From the NCBI GenBank assembly GCA_002308615.1, contig DBWC01000022.1, forward strand, positions 4,986 through 21,036: a DNA stretch of 16,051 nucleotides, given 5' to 3'. Shown piece by piece: positions 1 to 7,626 of this stretch. Each line of letters begins with the position of its first letter. Position 1 is the stretch's first letter. The translations under genes were made by a program, and so were the position numbers. The DNA is from Clostridiales bacterium UBA1248 (GTDB lineage: Bacteria; Bacillota; Clostridia; Oscillospirales; CAG-272). Below the pieces are notes generated by a model. The model did no database searches and had not been told where the DNA came from. It saw only the letters and a list, made by a program, of their open reading frames with translations.

Positions 1-956
1 ATTATGGACGAGCCGGGCTCGTTTTCCGGGATCTTTATCTCGCCCAGACCGTCTCTCGGACCGGAGGCGAGCCACCTTACGTCGTTTGCCGTCTTCATCA
101 TATCCGCCGCCGCGGCTTTTACCGCGCCGTGCGCGAAGACGAGCTCATCCTTTGAGGTGAGCGAATGGAATTTGTTATCCGCCGTCACAAAAGGCTTGCC
201 CGTCAGCGCGGAAACTTCTTCCGCGACCTTTTTGTCAAATCCGACGGGAGCGTTCAGTCCCGTGCCGACGGCGGTGCCGCCGAGCGCGAGCTGATAAAGC
301 GGTTTAAGAGCTAACTGCAAAAGCTCAACGTCCTTCTGCAGACTGCTTCTCCAGCCGCTTATCTCCTGGCTGAATTTTATCGGCGTCGCGTCCTGCAGAT
401 GCGTTCTGCCGCTTTTTACTATGCCCTCGTTTTCTTTTTCAAGTCTTTCAAACGTGTTTATGAGTTTATTCAAAGCGGGTATGAGCTTTTCATCTATCGA
501 AAGCGCCGCGGCTATATGCATAGCCGTGGGGAACGTGTCGTTTGACGACTGGCTCATATTCACGTCGTCGTTCGGGTGAAGCAGCTTTTCGCCCGCGATC
601 TGATTGCCTCTGTTGGCTATTACCTCGTTCGCGTTCATATTGGACTGCGTGCCGGAGCCCGTCTGCCAGACTACGAGCGGAAAATTGTCCGATAACGCGC
701 CTGAAATTATTTCGTCGCAAGCGGTCTCTATCGCCGAGAGCTTTTTTTCCGTCATCTTTTCCGGGCGCAGCGCGGAATTTGCGCGTGCCGCCGCCTTTTT
801 AAGTATGCCGAAAGCGTGTATTATCTCCTCCGGCATATGCTCGTGACCGACGCCTATTTCAAAATTGCGTCTGCTCCTCTCGGTCTGTGCGCCCCACAGC
901 TTATCGTCGGGGACCTGTACTTCTCCCATTGAATCGAGTTCAATACGGTATCCCAT
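1..956 (-). CDS. fumC: Class II fumarate hydratase (fumarase C), C-terminus beyond the left edge
   Basis: This enzyme interconverts fumarate and (S)-malate in the cytoplasm. The 318 visible residues carry the superfamily blocks in order: VVWQTGSGTQSNMNANEV near residue 95, SQSSNDTFPTAMHIA near 135, GRTHLQDATP near 185 and GGTAVGTGLN near 230. The fragment ends inside the signature loop GEIKIPENEPGSSI, which carries the catalytic serine. GRTHLQDATP with a following QEISGW favours fumarase over aspartase, which usually reads GRTQLQDA. The ATG at 956 is preceded by a GAGGT ribosome site (962-966) that overlaps the stop codon of the upstream dehydrogenase gene. The intergenic gap is only 8 bp, so the two genes are almost certainly co-transcribed and perhaps translationally coupled. 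The window ends before the remainder of the enzyme, roughly a third of the usual 460 residues. Confidence in the family is high; substrate follows from motif similarity only. Confidence 0.93.
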   Translation of the reverse strand, partial: MGYRIELDSMGEVQVPDDKLWGAQTERSRRNFEIGVGHEHMPEEIIHAFGILKKAAARANSALRPEKMTEKKLSAIETACDEIISGALSDNFPLVVWQTGSGTQSNMNANEVIANRGNQIAGEKLLHPNDDVNMSQSSNDTFPTAMHIAAALSIDEKLIPALNKLINTFERLEKENEGIVKSGRTHLQDATPIKFSQEISGWRSSLQKDVELLQLALKPLYQLALGGTAVGTGLNAPVGFDKKVAEEVSALTGKPFVTADNKFHSLTSKDELVFAHGAVKAAAADMMKTANDVRWLASGPRDGLGEIKIPENEPGSSI

Positions 957-964
957 ATCTTACC

Positions 965-1909
965 TCATATCTTAAGCGTATTTATCACGTCGCGGAGCAC
1001 GCTGACGCTGTTCTGCAGCGCTTTGAGCTCGTCGTCCGTGAACTTGGGCAGCACCTTGCAGTGCGCGCCCTTATGACCTACGACGTTCAAAAGGCTTATG
1101 CAGATATTATCTATGCCGTACTCGCCGTTGCACATCGTCGACACCGTGAGCGTCGTATCTATACCGGACAGAAGGCACTTGCATATATGCGTCGTCGACG
1201 TGGCTATCGCGTAATACGTCGCCTGCTTGCGCTCTATAACGTACGCGCCGGAATTTTTGACGTATTTATCTATTTCGTTTATATCAAGATCTCCGTAGCC
1301 TAAGCCGCCGTTGTTGAATGAATTTCTGTATTCCATGACCGGTACGTTTGAAATGTTGACGAGCGACCACGGGATGAAAGACGATTCACCGTGCTCTCCC
1401 AGAACGTACGCGTGTATGTTTCTCGTGTTTATCATATAATGCTCGGACAGCTTCGCGCGCAGACGCGCCGTATCGAGTATCGTGCCCGACCCGATGAGCC
1501 TCTGCTCAGGAAGACCTGAGTATTTGCACAGCGTATAAGTGAGTATATCGACCGGGTTTGATACGACTATGTAATACGCGTCCGGCGCCGCCTTTGTTAT
1601 CCGCGGTATTATGCTTTTTATTATATTTACGTTCGTCTGCGCCAGATCAAGGCGCGTCTGTCCGGGCTTTCTTGCGATACCGGACGTGATTATAACGATA
1701 TTCGAGCCTTTCGCGTCGCTGTAATCACCGGCGTATATCTGGCACGGATTGCAGTACGGCGTGCCCTGGCGTATATCCACCGCCTCACCCTCGGCTCTTG
1801 CCGTGTTTATATCTATCAACACGATCTCGGAGGCTACCCCCTGAACTGCAAGCGTATACGCTATAGTCGAACCTACTCTTCCGGCTCCTATGATCGTTAC
1901 CTTGTTCAT
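965..1909 (-). CDS. Lactate/malate dehydrogenase family enzyme: LDH-like backbone, predicted malate specificity
   Basis: This is an NAD-dependent 2-hydroxyacid dehydrogenase of 314 residues, normal for the family. The Rossmann motif GAGRVGS is at residues 8-14, and the acidic LIDIN near residue 33 predicts NAD rather than NADP. Catalytic and substrate-binding residues are present: R86 (family Arg109), D146 (Asp168), R149 (Arg171) and H173 in GEHGES (His195). Overall it resembles lactate dehydrogenase (NPVDILTY, IGSGTILDTAR, GEHG, ATYY, LTVST). However, the specificity-loop position that is Gln102 in lactate dehydrogenases is Arg here (R80, in GIARKPGQTR), the residue used by malate dehydrogenases. 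T231, the equivalent of LDH Thr246, remains LDH-like. Together with fumarase 8 bp downstream, this supports malate/oxaloacetate as substrate, although automatic annotation may well say L-lactate dehydrogenase. The ATG has a strong GAGGAG ribosome site, and an extended -10 promoter lies about 60 bp upstream. Confidence 0.88.
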   Translation of the reverse strand: MNKVTIIGAGRVGSTIAYTLAVQGVASEIVLIDINTARAEGEAVDIRQGTPYCNPCQIYAGDYSDAKGSNIVIITSGIARKPGQTRLDLAQTNVNIIKSIIPRITKAAPDAYYIVVSNPVDILTYTLCKYSGLPEQRLIGSGTILDTARLRAKLSEHYMINTRNIHAYVLGEHGESSFIPWSLVNISNVPVMEYRNSFNNGGLGYGDLDINEIDKYVKNSGAYVIERKQATYYAIATSTTHICKCLLSGIDTTLTVSTMCNGEYGIDNICISLLNVVGHKGAHCKVLPKFTDDELKALQNSVSVLRDVINTLKI

Positions 1910-1969
1910 AAACTGCTCCTCTTTGCTGTTTTCCGTATATTTTTTAAGGCCTATTATAAAGCATTATAT

Positions 1970-1998
1970 ATTATAGCATCGTCATATTTTTTTGTAAA
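1970..1998 (-). promoter_or_regulatory. Housekeeping-type promoter with extended -10 for the dehydrogenase-fumarase operon
   Basis: On the minus strand, TTTACA (-35, 1993-1998) is separated by exactly 17 bp from TATAAT (-10, 1970-1975). A TGC directly before the -10 gives the extended TGnTATAAT form. The predicted start near 1963 gives a leader of about 50 nt that includes the GAGGAG ribosome site. Confidence 0.75.
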
Positions 1999-2226
1999 TT
2001 ACAATTTGAGCATATGTATTATATGTATTTTGATATAACGTAAAATTGCAAAAACGCAGGATAAATACACTTTGACATCATTTTACGCCGTATTTGCCCG
2101 TATTTATACAACTTTTTGCAATATCCGTATGTTTTTCTGTCATTTTGAAAATTTCCTTATTGTTTGATACTTACAAAAAAACAGAGTGCGTATAATAAAA
2201 CTTTATATAGTTTTTTATATTTGCTA

Positions 2227-2255
2227 TTGCATTTTTTCAAATAATAAGTTATAAT
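2227..2255 (+). promoter_or_regulatory. Promoter for the AlkZ-related operon, predicting a leaderless or nearly leaderless mRNA
   Basis: TTGCAT (2227-2232) and TATAAT (2250-2255) are separated by 17 bp. The expected transcription start is about 2262, only 3 nt before the ATG at 2265. No Shine-Dalgarno sequence precedes this ATG, which fits leaderless initiation. The competing TATAAT at 2191-2196 lacks a good -35 and would give a longer leader that still has no ribosome site. Confidence 0.55.
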
Positions 2256-2264
2256 AAATCCGAT

Positions 2265-2924
2265 ATGAAAAACAAAGATATAACAAGCCCTGAGATCCTT
2301 TCGGAATACGTGCAAAAATACGGCTTTCTGCCGTTTTTCAAAAACAGTATACCGGGGTTTTCGGTAGAGGAAAAATGCCCGCCCGAGCTGTGGTTCACGG
2401 ACGTGCCGGGGCCGTGGGAATGGAAGGGTCCGGTCATAAGAGAAGGCAAATGCACATACGGCAAATTTTTTAAAAACAAAGCCGTCTACGTAAGTCTGCA
2501 AATGCTGCCGTATCTGTGCGCCCTGCGCCGCGACGGATACGATTTTGACGCGCGCTGCGACGACGACCTCGTGTTTTATAAAGACAAAGAGATATATGAA
2601 ATAGTGCAAAAACACGGCGCTATCGTATCAAAAGAATTGAGAAAGCTTGCAGGCGACGACAAGAGCTTTGATAAATACGTGACGCGCCTTCAGATGCAGA
2701 CTTATATCGTGACAAAGGATTTTGTATACGAGCAGAGCAAAAGCGGAAAGCAATACGGCTGGGGGCTTGCGGTATACGCGACGCCGGAGCATCTTTTCGG
2801 GCAAAAGCCGGTAACGAGTCAGTATAAAACGCCGCCGGAAGATTGTATAAGAATAATAACGGATAAGATAAGAGAGAATTTTCCCGAAGCAGACGAAAAT
2901 ACAGTTTTAAAGCTGATCAAATAA
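2265..2924 (+). CDS. AlkZ-related (winged-helix, DNA glycosylase-like) protein
   Basis: This is a soluble 219-residue protein with no signal peptide or membrane segment. It matches my memory of Firmicute proteins annotated AlkZ-related, which have the order SEYVQKYGFLPFFKN, then PGPWEWKGPVIREG, then YGKFFKNKAVYVS, then RRDGYDFDAR, then KELRKLAG, RLQMQTYIV and YGWGLAVYATPEHLFG. AlkZ/YcaQ proteins are DNA glycosylases that open crosslinks or excise alkylated bases, but this short relative is functionally undefined and a repair role is inference. The start is odd because no ribosome site precedes the ATG and the best promoter predicts a leader of about 3 nt. The N-terminus chosen matches the family start. 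The gene is followed after 17 bp by the rhamnosidase and appears to be first in that operon. Family assignment is by recalled motifs, not a search. Confidence 0.62.
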   Translation: MKNKDITSPEILSEYVQKYGFLPFFKNSIPGFSVEEKCPPELWFTDVPGPWEWKGPVIREGKCTYGKFFKNKAVYVSLQMLPYLCALRRDGYDFDARCDDDLVFYKDKEIYEIVQKHGAIVSKELRKLAGDDKSFDKYVTRLQMQTYIVTKDFVYEQSKSGKQYGWGLAVYATPEHLFGQKPVTSQYKTPPEDCIRIITDKIRENFPEADENTVLKLIK

Positions 2925-2941
2925 CAAGGAGATAAAAAAGT

Positions 2942-5446
2942 ATGAGAAAAGATGAGATGACAAAAGGCTATGGCAAATGGATAAAATGCCCGCAGTTTGA
3001 CGCCGCCGTAATACCGTCGTTCCAGTGGGGAACCGGTCAGAACGAACAGCATAATCCGATCGCGGACGAGGGCGGCCTCGGTATGTTTATGCGCGAATTC
3101 GAGGTCCGCGGCGTAAAGACCGCGACGATCGACGCTACGGCTCTCGGCGTTTTCGATCTTTACATAAACGGCGAGCGCGTCAAAAACGGCGATACGTACG
3201 ACGAGCTCAAGCCCGGCTGGGAAGACTACAAAAAGCACGTGCTCTATTACTCATACGACATATCGGATTATTTATCTGACGGAAAAAACGTCGTTTTGGC
3301 GGTGACCGCGCCGGGCTGGTACGCGGGACGCATATCTTTCGGCTCGTATCCGGACGCCGAGATATGCTTTATGGCGGGCATACATTTTGAAGATAAAAAC
3401 GGAAAGACCGATATCTACACGGACGAAAAATGGCTGTCGTTCAAGGGCGGCAGAATAAGAAAATCCGACATCTGGGACGGCGAATACATAGACTTCAATC
3501 AGAAATGCTGCAGATACTATTCAAGAGTCGACACGGACAGATCGGACTGGAGACCCGCCGAGACAAAGGTTTACGAAATAGACATAACGAAGCAGGTCGG
3601 ACCTTCCATACAGGTGCGCGACTTTTCCGTCGCTCCGCAGTCGGTCACCATATACGAGGGCAAAAAAGACAACGGCACGGATTTCGGCGAGATTAACGTT
3701 ATTTCAGAGTCATATATAGCCGACGCCTTCACTCTCAAAAAAGGTCAGGCGGCTGTCGTTGATTTCGGTCAGAACATGGTCGGCTGGCCGGTGTTCGACA
3801 TAGCCGGCGCAAAGGATACCTCCGTTATGGTGCGCTTCGGCGAGATGCTGAACGACAGCGGCGAGGCTGCGCGCGGCAACGACAATCCGAAAGGCTCGAT
3901 ATACAGTATAAACTACCGCTCCGCAAAAGCAAAGCTGCAGTGCGTCTTATCGGACAAGCCGAAGATGCACGTTTTGCCGACGTTTACGTTCTACGGCTTC
4001 AGATATATTGAGATAACAGCGTCTGACGATATTGAAATATCGGCTCTTTCAGGCGCAGTCGTCGGCTCGGCGACGAAAGAGACGGGATATATGGAGACGT
4101 CGCACAAAAAGGTCAACAAGCTCATATCAAACATATTGTGGGGACAGCGCGGCAACTATCTGACCGTTCCGACGGACTGTCCGCAGCGCGACGAGCGCTT
4201 AGGCTGGACCGGCGACACGCAGATATTCTGCAACACCGCCGCGTACAACGCCGACGTCGACGGCTTCTTCAAAAAATGGCTGCGCGACGCGCGCGATTCG
4301 CAGTCGCCCGAGGGAATGTATCCGGACGTTATCCCGTCTGTGCGCGTCGTCGGCTTCGGCGGCGCGGCGTGGGCTGACGCCGGCATAGTCGTGCCGTATG
4401 TTATGCTCAAAATGTATAACGACACGGAGCTTGTCGCGGAGCATTTCGATTCGATGGAAAAATACATGGGCTGGCTCGACTCCCGCGGAATGGAGGGACC
4501 GAACCCGACCTACGGCGACTGGCTTGCATACGAGCCCACGGACAACAGATATATAGCGCTCGCCTACTACGCGTACGACGCGAAAATGATGGCGGAAATG
4601 TCAGACGCGATAGGCAAGGAAGATCGCGCAGAGCATTACGGAGCGCTTTACAAAGAGATAAAGGCGTGCTTTATTGAAAGATACTGCGAGGGCGGCGATC
4701 TTAAGCCGGATCACCGTTCACAGACTGCTTATCTGCTCGCGCTTATGACCGATATGCTCGACGGCGAACACAAAACAGCCGCCGTGAAAGCCCTGCACGA
4801 CAAGATAGTGAACAACGGATACAAGCTCTCGACAGGCTTCGTCGGCGCGGGCATTTTAAACAAAGTGCTTGCGGAAAACGGCGAATGCGATCTTGCTTAT
4901 TCCCTGCTGTTGCAAACGGCAAACCCGTCGTGGCTCTACAGCGTCGATCAGGGCGCGACGACTATATGGGAACGCTGGAATTCGTACACGATAGCGACGG
5001 GCTTCGGCGACGTGGGCATGAACTCGTTCAACCACTACGCGTACGGCGCCGTACAGGAATGGATGTACCGCTACGTCGCCGGCATAGAGGCAGACCCGGA
5101 AGCGTACGGTTTTGAGCGCGTCATACTTCAGCCGACGCCCGACTGCAGAAAACCGGACGAGATACCGGACGGACAGGAAAAGATAACGTGGGTAAAAGCT
5201 CACTACGACAGCATACACGGCAGGATAGTATCGAACTGGAGCACGGAAGACGGCTTCGTATACGAGACTGAAACGCCCGTGCCGGCGACGCTTAAGCTGC
5301 CCGTGCTGACGGACGGCGGCACGTTCACCGTAAACGGCGTTGAACATAAATTCAGCGAGTTCGATATCGAAAACGGCAGAGTCATAATAACGTTGGCTCC
5401 CGGAAAATATGAGTTTATACAGAAATGGCAACAGAAAATGAAATAA
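2942..5446 (+). CDS. Alpha-L-rhamnosidase, glycoside hydrolase family 78, cytoplasmic
   Basis: This inverting enzyme removes terminal alpha-L-rhamnose from plant glycosides or polysaccharide fragments. The 834 residues have the family layout: an N-terminal beta domain (about 40-200, with LGVFDLYINGERV and APGWYAGRI), a second beta domain (about 230-380), a catalytic (alpha/alpha)6 barrel (about 385-730) and a C-terminal beta domain (about 735-834). The hallmark TDCPQRDERLGWTGD is at residues 411-425, with acidic residues D412, D417, E418 and D425. A second conserved acid, E677 in TTIWERW, is the candidate general base. There is no signal peptide, so it should act on imported, already shortened rhamnosides. 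An AAGGAG ribosome site lies about 10 nt before the ATG, and a second in-frame ATG at codon 6 is an alternative start. The 3' end overlaps the next gene by 22 nt in another frame. Confidence 0.95.
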   Translation: MRKDEMTKGYGKWIKCPQFDAAVIPSFQWGTGQNEQHNPIADEGGLGMFMREFEVRGVKTATIDATALGVFDLYINGERVKNGDTYDELKPGWEDYKKHVLYYSYDISDYLSDGKNVVLAVTAPGWYAGRISFGSYPDAEICFMAGIHFEDKNGKTDIYTDEKWLSFKGGRIRKSDIWDGEYIDFNQKCCRYYSRVDTDRSDWRPAETKVYEIDITKQVGPSIQVRDFSVAPQSVTIYEGKKDNGTDFGEINVISESYIADAFTLKKGQAAVVDFGQNMVGWPVFDIAGAKDTSVMVRFGEMLNDSGEAARGNDNPKGSIYSINYRSAKAKLQCVLSDKPKMHVLPTFTFYGFRYIEITASDDIEISALSGAVVGSATKETGYMETSHKKVNKLISNILWGQRGNYLTVPTDCPQRDERLGWTGDTQIFCNTAAYNADVDGFFKKWLRDARDSQSPEGMYPDVIPSVRVVGFGGAAWADAGIVVPYVMLKMYNDTELVAEHFDSMEKYMGWLDSRGMEGPNPTYGDWLAYEPTDNRYIALAYYAYDAKMMAEMSDAIGKEDRAEHYGALYKEIKACFIERYCEGGDLKPDHRSQTAYLLALMTDMLDGEHKTAAVKALHDKIVNNGYKLSTGFVGAGILNKVLAENGECDLAYSLLLQTANPSWLYSVDQGATTIWERWNSYTIATGFGDVGMNSFNHYAYGAVQEWMYRYVAGIEADPEAYGFERVILQPTPDCRKPDEIPDGQEKITWVKAHYDSIHGRIVSNWSTEDGFVYETETPVPATLKLPVLTDGGTFTVNGVEHKFSEFDIENGRVIITLAPGKYEFIQKWQQKMK

Positions 5447-7275
5447 AAAAGGGCTTTCTTGCAAAAGTGCCCGTGCCGCTTCTGATAGCCGTTATAGCCG
5501 CTGCCGCGTCAGTTATAGTCGCCGTGCTGCTTATCGTATTTTTTTCGCCGTCCGACACTCCGGTCTCAGCTGTTATAAATACGGATCGGGAAACGGAAGA
5601 AAAAGAAGAAACGGACACGGAAACACAGACTGAAACGGAAGAAGAAACAGAAGAGGTAAAGGAAGAAATGCTTTTGCAGGCGGATAAATTTCCGAAAAAC
5701 GAATCAAAAGACTTTTATAAGTCCGACGTTAAGCTTTTCAACCGTGCGGTCATGTATACCGCAAACGAGCTCAAAGGCGAGTTTGACAACGTGATATTCA
5801 AATACGACGGACTGACGCTTCAGGACGTCAGTAAAAACGGCGTGTTCATATCAAACGACATAAATCCGGGCGGCGAATTTCAGAAGCTGATAATGAGCTG
5901 GAACGCGGACACCTCCGGCGGCACGGTAGAGGTCGCCGTCATGGCAAAGCTGTCCGACGGCACGTATACCGAGCCGTATTCCTGGGGCGTGTGGAGCGCG
6001 ATACCGGGCGTTTCCGCAAGCTGCTCACGCAAGGATAAAAACGGCGAGCTTGATATAGACACGCTCGATTTAAAAGAAAAATGCACGGCGGTAAAGCTGA
6101 AAATAACGCTTAAAAAAACGGCGGACAAAGCGCCGATCCTTTACAACGTTACGATCGCGACGGACAGAGCAAAGCAGGAAATATCAAAAAACACGACGGT
6201 AAAGAAAGTCAAGCTGAACGTCAAAAAACGGTATCAGTATGACGTGCCGGATATAGGAGGCCGTATCTGCTCTCCCACGTCGCTTTCGATGGTGCGCGAT
6301 TACTATAAAGAAAAAGGGTTTGAGACGGCGGACACCGCAAACGGCGTATATGACAACGGCGAAGGCATTTACGGCAACTGGTCGTATAACGTCGCGTACG
6401 CGGGCGAGCTCGGATATAACGCGTACGTTGATATATACGATATCAAAGCGCTGAAATACGCGCTGTCAAAGGACGTTCCCGTCATATGCAGCGTAAAGAT
6501 CAAAAAAGGACAGCTTTCCGGTTCCGGCTTCCCGGATTATTCCACAAACGGACATCTGCTATGCGTTATAGGATATGAAACCGTGGACGGCGTCGACTGG
6601 CTGATAGTGAACGACCCGGCGAAAAAGCAGGTCGAGGTGAAATACCTTGCGTCCGAGTTTGAGACTATCTGGCCCGGAACGGTCTACATAGTACAGGAAA
6701 AGCCGGAGCGTTACACGTGGCGCATAGGCGAAGGCACGGATCAGGACATACTCGTCATAGCCGACTGCATACCCGAGGGCAGATACAACCGCCCGGGCGG
6801 AAACTATAAAGTAAAGTATATTGTAATACATAATACCGGAAACTTCAGTCTCGGCGCGGACGCGCTCTCACACAGAAACTACGTAAAGGATGAAGGCTGT
6901 CAGGTCTCGTGGCATTACACAGTGGACGATAAACACATTTACAAGCATCTGCCGGAAGAGGAACGCGCATGGCACGCCGGCGACGGACGCGAGGGCAAGG
7001 GCAACACGTACGGCATAGGTATAGAAATGTGCGTCAACCACGAAACGCTCGGCACGAAAGATCCGACAAAGTATTTTTATAAAACGATGGACAACACCGC
7101 TCAGCTTGCTGCGGAACTGCTTTATAAATACGATCTGTCAATAAAAGCCGTAAAACAGCACAATTATTTCTCCGGCAAAAACTGCCCGCAGGTGATCCGC
7201 GAAAACGACCTGTGGGATCAGTTTCTGGAGAATATTCAGCAAAGATACGACAAGATCAAAGCCGAACGCGGGTAA
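5425..7275 (+). CDS. Membrane-anchored C39-like peptidase / N-acetylmuramoyl-L-alanine amidase fusion
   Basis: This 616-residue cell-wall enzyme joins two hydrolase domains. A transmembrane anchor (about 17-41) is followed by a Glu/Thr linker (about 50-85) and a beta-sandwich region of the kind often preceding C39-like peptidases (about 100-250). The papain-fold peptidase region has C282 (GGRICSPTS), H377 (NGHLLCVIGY) and D397 (VNDP) as the likely triad. The C-terminal amidase_2/PGRP domain starts near 460, with zinc ligands H469 (VIHNTG), H579 and C587, and K585 two residues before the cysteine as in T7 lysozyme. It should cut the amide bond between MurNAc and L-Ala outside the membrane; the peptidase substrate is unknown. 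The ATG overlaps the rhamnosidase end by 22 nt and has only a weak ribosome site, suggesting translational coupling. A remnant of a second copy of its C-terminus lies at 10887-10961. Confidence 0.9.
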   Translation: MATENEIKKGFLAKVPVPLLIAVIAAAASVIVAVLLIVFFSPSDTPVSAVINTDRETEEKEETDTETQTETEEETEEVKEEMLLQADKFPKNESKDFYKSDVKLFNRAVMYTANELKGEFDNVIFKYDGLTLQDVSKNGVFISNDINPGGEFQKLIMSWNADTSGGTVEVAVMAKLSDGTYTEPYSWGVWSAIPGVSASCSRKDKNGELDIDTLDLKEKCTAVKLKITLKKTADKAPILYNVTIATDRAKQEISKNTTVKKVKLNVKKRYQYDVPDIGGRICSPTSLSMVRDYYKEKGFETADTANGVYDNGEGIYGNWSYNVAYAGELGYNAYVDIYDIKALKYALSKDVPVICSVKIKKGQLSGSGFPDYSTNGHLLCVIGYETVDGVDWLIVNDPAKKQVEVKYLASEFETIWPGTVYIVQEKPERYTWRIGEGTDQDILVIADCIPEGRYNRPGGNYKVKYIVIHNTGNFSLGADALSHRNYVKDEGCQVSWHYTVDDKHIYKHLPEEERAWHAGDGREGKGNTYGIGIEMCVNHETLGTKDPTKYFYKTMDNTAQLAAELLYKYDLSIKAVKQHNYFSGKNCPQVIRENDLWDQFLENIQQRYDKIKAERG

Positions 7276-7421
7276 CAGTATGGACAATAAAGAAATACCG
7301 AAATGAAAGAAAAACCGCTTGACCTGTTATGATTACAGCTCATGCGGAGCGTATTTTCTGACAGTCTGCACGTCAAACAGATGTAATTATTTTTGGGAAA
7401 ACGACGTTTCCTCTGAGGTAG

Positions 7422-7440
7422 GGGCGACCATTGGTCGCCC
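7422..7440. repeat. REP-like palindrome inside the transposase remnant
   Basis: The palindrome is GGGCGACC-ATT-GGTCGCCC, with perfect 8-bp arms and a 3-nt loop. It matches the consensus GGGCGAYC-N3-GRTCGCCC shared with copies at 7589-7607 and 13851-13869. REP palindromes are the known partners of RAYT transposases. Confidence 0.75.
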
Positions 7441-7585
7441 GTATGACGTCAAACTCTCGAAATACGGAAAAATTGCGGACAAAGCAATAAACGATATACC
7501 GTTTGTATATCTCGCGGTCAAAGTCGATCATTACGTGATCATGCCTGATCATATACATTTATTGCTTTCGATTCGCGCGGACGAA

Positions 7586-7620
7586 AGCGGGCGACCGATG
7601 GTCGCCCGCTGTTTTTTTTT
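7586..7620 (+). terminator. Rho-independent terminator of the rhamnosidase-amidase operon, built on a REP-like palindrome
   Basis: The stem AGCGGGCGACC / GGTCGCCCGCT has perfect 11-bp arms with loop GAT, followed by G and nine T residues. It truncates the transposase frame and contains a second copy of the REP-like core at 7589-7607. It would stop plus-strand transcripts running out of the amidase gene. Confidence 0.85.
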
Positions 7621-7626
7621 AAAACT

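Larger units (their letters stand above)
1910..2264. other. Divergent AT-rich regulatory region between the dehydrogenase and AlkZ-related genes
   Basis: This 355-bp stretch has no plausible gene. It holds the promoters of both flanking operons. It also contains a tandem 9-bp direct repeat ATATGTATT (2012-2020 and 2021-2029) just upstream of the minus-strand -35 box, and a 10-bp perfect inverted repeat, ATTGCAAAAA (2045-2054) with TTTTTGCAAT (2113-2122). A TTGACA at 2072-2077 has no -10 box at proper spacing. A TATAAT at 2191-2196 has no convincing -35. The repeats could be operator sites, but in such AT-rich DNA they may be chance. Confidence 0.6.

Noticed and set aside
965..1909. Assigning plain L-lactate dehydrogenase
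   Set aside because: The Arg at the Gln102 position and the fumarase neighbour argue for malate; the family name is kept but lactate specificity is not asserted.
2072..2077. TTGACA as a -35 box for the plus-strand operon
   Set aside because: No -10-like hexamer occurs at 16-18 bp; the nearest TATTTATA is about 23 bp away. The TTGCAT/TATAAT pair at 2227-2255 is better placed.
2819..3238. A 139-codon minus-strand open frame opposite the AlkZ-related/rhamnosidase junction, and similar long frames opposite other genes
   Set aside because: These lie antisense to strongly conserved coding regions, lack ribosome sites and have no recognisable domain; they arise from codon bias on the coding strand.
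5425..7275. The C39 domain as part of a bacteriocin exporter
   Set aside because: There is no ABC transporter domain or bacteriocin-like small gene nearby; the domain is fused to a wall amidase behind a single membrane anchor.
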